Part shown: piece after piece, positions 55,520 through 64,000 of the stretch | How the letters are laid out: each line of letters opens with the position of its first letter | How positions within the stretch are numbered: the stretch's first letter is position 1 | Source of the DNA: Adiantum capillus-veneris | Taxonomy: Eukaryota; Streptophyta; Polypodiopsida; Polypodiales; Pteridaceae | Direction of reading: 5' to 3' | DNA length: 64,000 nucleotides | Assembly (NCBI GenBank): GCA_014529385.2 | Contig: CM043952.1 | Location: 56,336,619-56,400,618 of the forward strand | Translations under genes and position numbers: made by a program | The notes under the pieces: model-generated | What the model was told of the DNA's origin: nothing | The model's database searches: none | What the model saw: only the letters and a program-made list of their open reading frames with translations

Positions 55520-55901
55520 TTGATTTGCAAAAAAAAGTTGAAACTTTGTGACATGGATAACAACTAGGATGCCCATACATCACCTGCATACAGAGCCAAT
55601 GCTAACTGAATGCTATGTTGTTCTATGGGTGCAGGTGAGGGCTACTCTCTTTGGTTCAGCTTTTTGGTTGCTTTATTGTTGGGAGAAATGGCTACTGGTT
55701 CGCAGTTTGTAAAAGAATTTCTACATTTGGATGGTGACTTGTACCAAACTGATAAGGTTTAATTATACAAAATCATGATGTCTAAAGTTTGTTTTGTATA
55801 ATAAACCTTGTATTTATCTGGGTACCTTGGTTTTTGAACATATGTATGTTCGTTTGTGGGTGTTATAAGTAGATAACTAAAAAAAACACACATTGTGTTT
55901 T

Positions 55902-56024
55902 TGAGAGAGAGAGAGAGAGAGTACATGCATAAACAAAACACACACACACACACATGCATAAACAAAGAATGCGCACACACACACATGCATAAACAAAGAA
56001 TGCGCACACACACACATTGAGAGA

Positions 56025-56085
<61 letters not shown>

Positions 56086-56160
56086 AAACAAAGAGAAAGA
56101 GAGAGAATAAAAAACTAAAGAGAGAGAGAGGGGGAGAAGACAAAAGAGAGAGATAAGGGA
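55902..56160. repeat. GA/CA-rich compound microsatellite with 34-bp minisatellite
   Basis: GA runs (55902-55921, about 56026-56081 and later) flank three copies of a unit with ACACACACAC, ATGCATAAACAAAGAATGCGC (about 55937-56015). Long frames on the minus strand here are translations of the repeat. Confidence 0.9.
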
Positions 56161-56184
56161 AGAAAACAAAAGAGAGAAAGAGAT

Positions 56185-56470
56185 TAGGTTAAATTTTAAA
56201 TTAGATTAGGTTAACTTACATTTAGATTTATGTTTATGTTGAGTTTAAGATTAGGTTAGATTTAGATTTACATTAGATTATATTTAGGTTTATTTAAGTT
56301 AGATTAAATTATATTTAAGTTTATTTTGAGTTAAATTTATGTTAGATTAGATTTAGGTTTATTTACGTTAGATTAGATTTACGTTAAATTAGATTAGATT
56401 TAGGTTTATTTTGAGTTTAAGATTAAATCAGATCTAGATCTATGTTCGATGAACTAGCTTTTTTTAGATT
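56185..56470. repeat. TTAGATTTAGGTT-type low-complexity repeat
   Basis: Irregular tandem variants of TTAGATTAGATTTAGGTTTATTT over nearly 300 bp. Not a telomeric TTTAGGG array. Confidence 0.85.
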
Positions 56471-57072
56471 TAGGTTAATTTTTAGTGCATGCCAATGAAG
56501 GTGCGCTTTGCCCAAAGAGCAAACACTAGTCACACAACAATATGTATATTCCCATCAGAATCTGACACCTATTAACTCACACACTAACCATATTCAATTA
56601 GCCACGGATCACCACATGTTCAATTAGGTTAGATGTAAGATTAGATTTTGGATTGAGTTTTTATATTAGAGTCTACCTTCGAGGTTACGGTAAAAAAATT
56701 AGAGTAAGACGAACGTGATCCCTCTCTTCCTCTCTACGGATGCGACCTTAAGCTGGAAAGCTTTCAACAGCATGATACTCAGATTGAAGGACAACATGTA
56801 ATGTGCTAAGTAATCCCTTGAACAAAGATCTATTGTGAAAAGATGTTAAGATGCTGTGAAATGCTACAGCTAGAGAAGAAGCAAAGGGGTTTTGTCCACT
56901 ACATGCACTATCCTGTAGACGTTGGTGTGTAGATTTCTTGTACCGACAAATATAGGCATTGAACAATAAAGACGAGATTATAACCCGGTGGTTTTGATCT
57001 CCGTGCACCTCTAGACCGAGGTGTGCGGGGATTGGACATGACTAGAGAATGTGAGGTAGTTTACAGTGTGAA

Positions 57073-57075
<3 letters not shown>

Positions 57076-57124
<49 letters not shown>
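57076..57124. repeat. (GA)n microsatellite
   Basis: About 24 GA units. Confidence 0.95.
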
Positions 57125-57128
<4 letters not shown>

Positions 57129-57285
57129 ACCAATAGAAGATTAATTTTATGTCCAGGTTATAAGGTTTTTACCTCATTATGAGTAGTGACGAGGATGTGG
57201 GGTTGTCCAACCGAAACACCTATCTCTCAACGAGGATCTTATGTCCTTGTAATCAATGCAAGCATGTTGTGTGACCGACAAGACG

Positions 57286-58560
57286 CATTTCTTTGCAGCA
57301 CGTTCACGAATTTGGCGAGTTCGATCCATCTATCATAGATCGAGTTGTTGCCAATTATAACTTGTCAATCTTTGACGCTGCCAACAGGCAATAATCTTGC
57401 AACCCAATAGACGTGTTCGCAGGCACTTTGGTCAAGTAGCATATGTGAGGCCACAAGATGTAGCCTCTGACAGCTCGGGGGATGATCATGCAAACCACAT
57501 TCCCAACGAGGCAATGTTTGAGCCCTAGATCGATGAAATGATCGACACGATCATGGATTCAGAAAGGCTTATCTATGATGATATGAAAAGTGAAGTCGAT
57601 ACGCCATTGTATGATGGAGCACGTGTGTCTAGATTGAAGGCGCTCCTGGTTCTTCTCAACATGCAGACAAAGTTTGGATGAAGTGACACTAGAGTCACAG
57701 CGCTTTTCAGGTGACCTATTACAATGTGTTTACTTTAATAAAAAACTCTAGATGTATAATGATCTGATAGATTTTTACACAATTGTATCACATTTTTTTC
57801 GTTGTGTAGATTGCTCAAAGAGCACATACTGCCAGCTGATAATGTGATGCCAGATTCTAGAGAGGAAGCAAGAAAGATCTTGCGAAACTTGGGGATGGAT
57901 TACAGTACGATCCATGCTTGTCCTAACGACTGCATTCTTTTCAGAGGGGAATACATAGACATGGAGAATGTCCAAAATGTGATTCAGAGAGATATCGAGT
58001 AGATCTCCACGGAACAAAAATTCCACAGAAGGTTTTGCGACATTTTCCTCTACTTCCTCGCATCAAGAATTTCTTTGAATGTAAGTCCATGGCCGCCCTA
58101 GCATCATGGCATGAGGAGAATGAATCTTCGGATGGTGTGCTACGGATTCCTGCAAATTGCGCAGTGTGGAAAGATATAGATGAAACATGGTTGGATTTTG
58201 TCAGGGAAGCTCGCAATTTGTGCCTAGGCCTAGCTATGGATGGTGTAAATCCATTTGGTCAAAGATCAACATGTTACAATGTATGGCCCGTTGTCATCGT
58301 CAACTACAACATTCCCCCGTGGTTGACTATGAAGAAGGGGAACCTATGACTAAGCTTAATTGTGCCGGGGCGGTATAAAGTGAAGAATATGGATGTGTAT
58401 CTTTGCCAACTATTGGAAGAGCTACAGCATTTGTGGATTGGCATAGAAGTGGTGGATATGAGCCGACACACAGGTCGACAGAATGCTTTGATCAAAGGCA
58501 TTCTAATGTGGACCATGCATGACTATATTGGACTAACAGAATGCTCAGGTGATTTACACT
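57286..58560 (+). pseudogene. CACTA Tnp2-type transposase, truncated and frameshifted
   Basis: N-terminal part near 57530-57710 (SERLIYDDMKSEVDTPLYDGA, then SRLKALLVLLN) with two stops. An intron runs from 57711 to 57809 (GT...AG), after which LLKEHILPADNVMPDSREEA and LGMDYSTIHACPNDCILF follow, a strong Tnp2 signature. After a frameshift near 57985: WKDIDETWLDFVREARNLCL, GLAMDGVNPFGQRSTCYNVW and NYNIPPWLTMKKGN; after another near 58340: MDVYLCQLLEELQHLWIGIE and MWTMHDYIGLTECSG. The protein stops there, so the second half of Tnp2, including the rest of the catalytic domain, is gone. The element cannot move itself. Confidence 0.88.
57711..57809 (+). other. Intron in the CACTA transposase gene
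   Basis: 99 bp with GTGACC donor and TTGTGTAG acceptor. Removing it keeps the transposase frame (TALF before, LLKEH after). Confidence 0.65.
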
Positions 58561-58659
58561 TAAACTCAAACACTGTAAATCTTGGTTTTTCTCAAGCTTA
58601 TCTATTATCATGTGTATACATGCAAGGCTTCAAACAAGCGGATATAGAGAATGTGTCAC

Positions 58660-59550
58660 ATGTGGACCTAGACGGAATGCACGTCGAGCACCCTCATTGA
58701 AGAAGAAAATCTACGAAGGTCATCAAGAATATCTTCGTTGACTTCAACGTCACCGGCGAGAGGACTTGCCTTACTCTGTCGACTTCAGTGGCGGCATCAT
58801 CTTGGATGATGAAGGCAAGAACTTGATCTCGCGCATACGCGGTCTTTGCTCTCAGGTGTTTAGACACTACATACTAAACACCTGGAGTGAAGTACCAAGT
58901 GATTTAAAAGACAGAGTCATCAGCATGCTGCATGACGAGTTTCCCGTTTCAACACGGGATGACTGCTTCAATGAAGACCTGATGAAGGTTCGAATGCGCA
59001 AATACTGCAAGCAAAAGCGTTTTGAAGTGCAAAAAGCAATTAAGCATTGGTGGAACAGACCAAATTGGCTGGCCAAAGAAGACTAGAAGAATGCGAAGAA
59101 AGCAGCGCGCGAGAATCCCGACAAGTGGAAGCAACAAAAGGAGGCAGTCAAAGCGCGAGTAGAGATAGACCACTTGGGGAGCAGCTGGTGGGCATCATTT
59201 GAGGCTGATTTTGTAAGTGTTTTCGCATTGCTCTTTAGGTTTGATAGTTTAGGGTTTAGGGGTTTTTAAATTCTAACATAATGGATTCTTTGTATGTTTT
59301 GAAAGTGGTCGATGAGACAGGATGTGACCCCACACCGTACGAGCGCGAGTACACAGGCAGGAAGGGCTGAAACGCCCCGATGAACATTTTGAGTTCTCGT
59401 GGAGACATGGTTAGTATTAGGGTTTACTCTTTTCTATTCGTTGTATTGTTTTATAAATTATACATTTATACTTACAGAAAGCTATCTTATTGTTTTTTTT
59501 TTTGCAGACTCTGACAGATACGCCGCTTGGATGCAATGAGACGTCTGATT
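58660..59550 (+). pseudogene. Second CACTA ORF, Transposase_24-like fragment
   Basis: The plus frame includes KKKIYEGHQEYLRWLQRHRR, LPYSVDFSGGIILDDEGKNL, VFRHYILNTWSEVPSDLKD and MRKYCKQKRFEVQKAIKHWW, ending at a TAG near 59083; the frame then continues ARENPDKWKQQKEAVKA and SSWWASFEADF. The FRHYI...WSEVPSDLK motif matches the plant Transposase_24 (TnpD/Ptta) family, a DNA-binding partner in CACTA elements. Two further GT-AG introns seem present at 59213-59305 and 59410-59507. Interrupted by stops. Confidence 0.7.
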
Positions 59551-59960
59551 AGACGACGCCAGTCTAGGCATAGCTAGATAGCATTAGTTTCCTTTTGTCA
59601 TAGCATATGTATCATGAGATTACGTTTATACATCTTTTTGTAACTATTGGAAAACCATGTATATTTTTTCAATAATGACAATGGTGTTGTAACTATTACA
59701 TTTGCAAAGTTTAACAATGAAGTAATTTTGCCTATGGTGTGTACAATTGTCATTGATTTACTTTCATCAATTTCCATTTTTCAATTTGTATCTTTATTTT
59801 GTAAAAAATACTATGGATCATGGAGTTAATGGTTATATTGTCTTGTGGGTGACTACTTTGGGTCTATATCTAAGCTTGCAATTTCTTTCAAAGGTGAATT
59901 TAGGCTTATCTTGGATTCATTTAGGTTTACTCTATTATTGAAACATTCATTATGGTTGAT

Positions 59961-60000
59961 GGGTGGTAGGGCATTCAATGCCCTGAATGCCCTGCCACCC
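59961..60000. repeat. 40-nt hairpin next to CACTA subterminal region
   Basis: 17-bp arms (GGGTGGTAGGGCATTCA at 59961-59977 and its near-perfect complement at 59984-60000, one mismatch), 6-base loop, followed by 12 A residues. Confidence 0.9.
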
Positions 60001-60020
60001 AAAAAAAAAAAATCTCTCAA

Positions 60021-60227
60021 ACGTCGCTATATAAGGCTCTCTAGCGTCGCTACGAACGTCGCTATAAGTGGCATGTAAACGTCACTATAGGCATCACTAT
60101 ATAGCGACGTTTGCGACGCTCATAGCGACGTTCTCGTATCGACGATCTTAGCGACGCCCGTGAGTATAAAAATCCAATGTATTTTCGTCGCTAACAGCGT
60201 CACAAGTGCACACAACCGCTTGTAGTG
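60021..60227. repeat. CACTA 3' subterminal repeats and terminal inverted repeat
   Basis: At least nine copies of CGTCGCT or its complement AGCGACG, forward at 60022-60065 and reverse at 60100-60160, so the region can fold. Ends at the terminal GTAGTG with GAA after it as a possible 3-bp target duplication. Confidence 0.85.
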
Positions 60228-60813
60228 GAAAGAAAGAGTACAAGGTTTTTGCCACCGATTCTTTTGAATTTAGCTTATGTATGTATAATGAATAATATAA
60301 TGTATATTTTTATTTTCGTGTTATTTTGTTTTCAAATGATACCGTACAATGTACATCTTTCACCTCGTTATTTAAGTGGGGTCTTTTCTAATATATAAAC
60401 CATTTGTGATTATATATGTATGATGGATAATATAATTCTATCTTAAAACACAATAAAATTTAATGTGATTGTAGGCACTCATTGAAACTTACTTTCCTTG
60501 AATCTCATTCCTCCCATAAGTTAGCAGGCCTTCAGGTCTCTTCACCTTGTTTTTTCCATTTTAGGAGCCTCTCCATATCATTAAACCAAGGTGTCAAAAA
60601 GGACTAGGACAACTGATATCATCCTTCATCTTACAATCGAGTTTTCCATATAATATCAATGAATGAATACATGATTCATCTAGGTCAATACATATGTTGC
60701 AATATTTTCAACAATTGGGATTCTATTTGCAAATACTTTCCCAAGCTTTAGAAGGGTAAATGTGTCAAAGTTGACAATGTGGAAGCGTGTAGACCAAGGC
60801 GAGAAAGCACGGG

Positions 60814-60872
<59 letters not shown>

Positions 60873-61659
60873 CTGAACCAATCAACCAAGGCAATGAGAT
60901 AATAGATGATAATACAATGGGTGCTAATGGTTTCTTATATAGAAATATCAACAAATTTCCCTACCCAGACTTTGACAAATAAGTCAAATAAATCCCTAAA
61001 AGCCAAAAAAAATTATGGGTTCACATTGGGCAGTTCACTTGAGATGCCTAAACTTTAACACCCTCTCTGCAACTCATAGAGGACATCAATAGTGAAACCA
61101 AGTCGATGAAGAAGCTACCATGGACTCCCCAGCAACTGCAGACTACTGGATACACCTTAGTGTTGCTCTCCTCAACTTCGTACCTGAAAAAAATTCCATC
61201 TTGAGCATTGGTTGCATGTGTAGAAAATCTGAACTGTAGACAAGACTATGTCCAATAATCCCCATTTGTGAACTGTGAACATATCACGTCCAAAATATAA
61301 CACTCCAAGATAATGAACTCTAGAACACATCCTGTCCAGGATCTGACCAACAACAATGAATTGGCACACCCATCCATAGTGTCTTTGATACGCATGATTG
61401 GTTCCCTTCTAGATGCATGTGCCTTGAACTCCGACCTATAGGTCCAAACACCAATAACTTGAACTCCTACACAAGGGTCGAAATCAATCATAGGAGCAAT
61501 GTCTGCCCCTCTCTACCACTCACAAGCCTCTCTCTGGTTGAATCTAGTGGTGATACCGATCTGTATGTGACTAGAAAGTGGGAATCCGTGCCAGTGTCGT
61601 TGTCATTACACCAACAGCCTCTCTATTGTCCTTCCCTAAGTCAGTGTCACTGATGTCCT
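60228..61659. other. Unassigned DNA with one microsatellite
   Basis: Nothing recognisable apart from a (GA)n tract at 60820-60868. The minus-strand segment 61000-61630 probably belongs to the decayed copia element to the right but shows no motif. Confidence 0.4.
60820..60868. repeat. (GA)n microsatellite
   Basis: About 24 GA units. Confidence 0.95.
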
Positions 61660-62090
61660 CCTATCGCTTGCTTTTACCTTTGTCTTTTGCAGAATATTTG
61701 TCTTTGCCTTTGGATATGCAATCCTTGGCCAAATGACCTCGCTTTCCACATTTTTAACAACGTACTTTATCCTTTTTTTGGAATCCAAAGCAGCATGTGC
61801 CTCGCCATGTATGTCCACCGTCTCAAAAATTTGAATTTTGCCTTGAGTAACCAACACGGATTCCTCCTCAATGAGAAAAGACCTTAAATCATCAAATTCC
61901 AGCTTTTCCTTTGTGACTTATAGTCATAGGGTTCTAGCCACCGTTTCATACTCTGTAGGCAACTTTGTAAGGACCAAAGCAGCTTACTGGATACTGGTAA
62001 GTGTACTCTTCATAGTTGCCAATTGATCATGCACAACTTTAATCTTCATAAAAAATGATTGCATGGAACTTCATCAGAAATGATTGCCCA
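61660..62090 (-). pseudogene. Copia gag remnant with zinc knuckle containing a stop
   Basis: The minus strand reads FFMKIKVVHDQLATMKSTLT, AALVLTKLPTEYETVART, KLEFDDLRSFLIEEESVLV (UBN2-type copia gag) and then KDKVRC-stop-KCGKRGHLAKDC, a CCHC knuckle with a TAA in place of its second residue. Stops and frame changes show decay. No LTRs, RT or integrase found nearby. It is a different copia lineage from 13700-19250. Confidence 0.78.
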
Positions 62091-63422
62091 CTCAACGCTT
62101 GCGTTTGATTTCTCCCCGTCCACTAAACTATACAACGGACTCCTCCCCGCCTTCTTACCTTACCTTGAAACTTTTTGTAACAACGGACTCCTCCCCGCCT
62201 TCTTACCTTACCTAGAAACTTTTTGTAACCCTGTCTTCTCATTGCCACCTTGAAGCATTTTGTAACCCCATTTTTTCTCTCTTCTCTTTGCCACTTACAA
62301 AGGTCTTCTCATAATTGTCTCCTTACAGAGCTCTTCTCAGCAGTTTACCCCGCACCTGCCACACAGTCCCAGCTCTCTACACCGGACCCTTACACTCCTT
62401 CACTCGCCATACCTTAGCATTCGCCACACTGCAGCGCTACACCATGACCTCTTGGCTAGCTTCCTCGCAACCCTCTCGCACAGAGCCCACCACCCGGGCT
62501 ACACCCGTATGCTCACCCCTGACCACTTGGCTTCAACAACGATTGCAACAACACCTGACTCAACAATGCTCAGCCCTATCCATCCGGCTTCAAGAACGGT
62601 TTCAACAACAACCGACTCAGCAATATCAACTCTAAAGACTACCGAACTGCAGTGATAGTCTGCTCAGCTCGCTCCACCCGGGTTCGAGACTGCCCAATCC
62701 TAGCAATAACGGCACCTCTGCAGCATACACTTCTGCAACGATGCGAAGGCACTGATGCTACAACAACCCGAAGGTCTACGGCAAGCCACTAAGAAACCCG
62801 TAGGCTTGCTATCCAAAGGTCTACAACCCGCAACCCGATAGTCTGTGCAGCTTACAATTCCACATCTGCTTCAACAATCCCTAGGTCTACAACCCCTAGG
62901 CCTGCAACCCGTAAGCTGGCATCGTGAAAGACGGCGTTGCTAAGAAAACCAAAGGCCTGCAACCCAAAGGTCTACGACGCACTACTTAAAAACCTCTCAG
63001 TCAGTTTGCAACCCAAAGGTCTGTGACACACTTGCTCCCAGAAGTACTCGCCTAGCCGATTTCCTTATCTAGCACGACAACATTGGCCACCTAGGTGCAG
63101 CCGCTCACAGAATCCTAATTCCCTCAACACCGACAATTGGATTCTTTCCTTTTGAACGCAACACTCCAACCTTCTTCTGCGGTTTGGCAGCCAGAGACGC
63201 TCCCCCTCTCAACGTTTTCTCATCACTAAATGACTTTTCCTTGCATGCCTTCAACTTCCCTTACACACTCGGCACCAACATCCCCTAACTTACTGGGACC
63301 CTCCCACAGACGACTCTAGTCACCTTAGCCAGAACCGCATTGGGCTTTTCTCCAAGTCATCGCAAAATAAAAGCCATACCCCTTGGCATAAGCCTTAAGC
63401 CATAATCCATACCACTCTGCAC
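62091..63422 (+). other. C-rich region upstream of a 177-aa ORF
   Basis: No clear gene. Contains a perfect-looking 48-bp tandem duplication (62133-62228) and many copies of CAACCC(G/A)AAGGTCTAC-like sequence around 62770-63030. Sharply different base composition from the AT-rich DNA to the left. Could be the 5' UTR of an element or gene whose body begins at 63423. Confidence 0.45.
62133..62228. repeat. 48-bp tandem duplication
   Basis: Copies 62133-62180 and 62181-62228, beginning CAACGGACTCCTCCCCGCC, differing at one base by eye. Confidence 0.9.
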
Positions 63423-63956
63423 ATGGATTCTCCCACAACCAATATCACACTAAACCTCAACAATCCCTCTTCCTTGATCATTGCCGCCCCGGTCATTGGC
63501 CCACCTGGCAAAAACGAGCTCATCTTGGATAATACCCTATCTCTAAACCACCTTACACTTGACCCTTACAAAGATATCAATGACAAACTCGAGCACCTCT
63601 CCGACGAGCCCTTCGACTTCTCCCCCAACCCTCACCAAGCGGAACTAAGGGTGGAGGACTCACCCCTTCATCGAGACCCAACCCCCAACATGGAGCCCTC
63701 CCCCCAAACCCTAACCCTTAAAGGAAAACCCCATCCAACCTTTGCATTTCCTTTGCCATCACCAAAAGAACTTCACACCCCCTCCGTGCCAAAATCCTTG
63801 CCTCACGCCATTAAGAAACCCAAGAAGTTTGAAGAAATCATTCATCTCTCCCTTCTGGAATTTACCAAGTTACACAAGAAGCTATCCAAAGACACTTCTT
63901 TCACCTCACACCTAGTGGAACTACACAATAACAATGCCAAATCCAAACAGCCTTAA
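63423..63956 (+). CDS. Hypothetical 177-aa protein, Pro/Ser-rich
   Basis: ATG-started frame with N-terminus MDSPTTNITLNLNNPSSLII, Pro-rich middle (SPNPHQAEL, PSPQTLTLKGKPHP) and a Lys/helical C-terminal part (KKPKKFEEIIHLSLLEFTKLHKKL, quoted in outline). No conserved domain is recognised. The position after a C-rich region, and a disordered, acidic-to-basic composition, would suit the first ORF of a LINE, but no DUF4283 or zinc knuckle is seen. The stop is at 63954-63956 and the window ends 44 bp later. Confidence 0.3.
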   Translation: MDSPTTNITLNLNNPSSLIIAAPVIGPPGKNELILDNTLSLNHLTLDPYKDINDKLEHLSDEPFDFSPNPHQAELRVEDSPLHRDPTPNMEPSPQTLTLKGKPHPTFAFPLPSPKELHTPSVPKSLPHAIKKPKKFEEIIHLSLLEFTKLHKKLSKDTSFTSHLVELHNNNAKSKQP

Positions 63957-64000
63957 CATGAAACCCCCTCGGTTACAACTAGAAGACACCCAAGTTCAAG

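Larger units (their letters stand above)
57286..60227 (+). mobile_element. Defective CACTA (En/Spm) transposon, 3' end present, 5' end not found
   Basis: Encodes fragments of a Tnp2-type transposase and a second CACTA protein, and ends with subterminal AGCGACG repeats and the terminal sequence CGCTTGTAGTG at 60217-60227 (CACTACAAGCG on the minus strand). I could not find a matching CACTACAAGCG on the left, so the 5' terminus is missing or too diverged. Confidence 0.8.

Noticed and set aside
55759-56169. Minus-strand frames of 88-136 codons
   Set aside because: Translations of GA/CA repeats giving Ser-Leu and Cys-Val runs; no independent support.
56185-56470. Possible telomere or centromere satellite
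   Set aside because: The TTAGATTTAGGTT variants are irregular, without a fixed period.
59240-59275. TTTAGGG-like repeats
   Set aside because: Only two units inside an apparent intron; not a telomeric array. No telomeric repeat tract is seen near the Penelope array either.

Overview
The window looks like repeat-dense nuclear DNA of a land plant with a large genome. The grounds are plant-type Ty1/copia and Ty3/gypsy retrotransposons (one with a chromodomain, one giant Tat-like), primer-binding sites for tRNA-iMet and tRNA-Asp, a CACTA (En/Spm) DNA transposon and an endonuclease-lacking Penelope-type reverse transcriptase, a group reported from non-seed plants. A fern or other non-seed plant is my inference, not proven. 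I see no intact conventional host gene; the best host-gene candidate is one terminal exon at 55222-55404.

Layout. (1) 1-13241: a head-to-tail array of about 4.7-kb units, all reading on the minus strand. Each full unit has an LTR-like block with a TATA box, a tRNA-Asp-type primer-binding site, a 0.8-kb leader, a small ORF1 and a Penelope-type RT, then a C-rich (G-rich on +) 3' region. Two units keep open RT frames, one is truncated and one is a remnant. (2) 13700-19250: a 5551-bp Ty1/copia element (minus strand) with 192-bp LTRs, TSD CCTTG and nearly identical LTRs, but three nonsense codons and a frameshift. (3) 19251-27239: degenerate sequence with microsatellites and a decayed copia-like element (about 21.7-25.7 kb). 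(4) 27240-53472: a nest of three retrotransposons. A chromodomain gypsy element was split in its LTR by a giant Tat-like element (TSD ACCTT, 0.9-kb LTRs) and later in its integrase by an internally deleted copia element (43602-47312, TSD TTTGG). The order and orientation of the pieces imply two adjacent inverted blocks, 27661-28755 and 28756-48612, which are either real inversions or an assembly error. (5) 53473-60227: mostly unassigned DNA, the candidate exon, GA-rich repeats, and a broken CACTA element whose 3' terminus (TIR plus subterminal repeats) ends at 60227. (6) 60228-64000: a copia gag remnant and a C-rich region leading to an unrecognised 177-aa ORF.

The points most worth checking are: LTR promoter and PBS signals combined with a Penelope-type RT in one tandem unit; a cluster of perfect heat-shock elements in the chromovirus LTR; a 22-bp palindrome repeated every 240-295 bp in both non-coding parts of the giant Tat-like element; and the double inversion. 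Functions are inferred from motifs read by eye; no database search was run.
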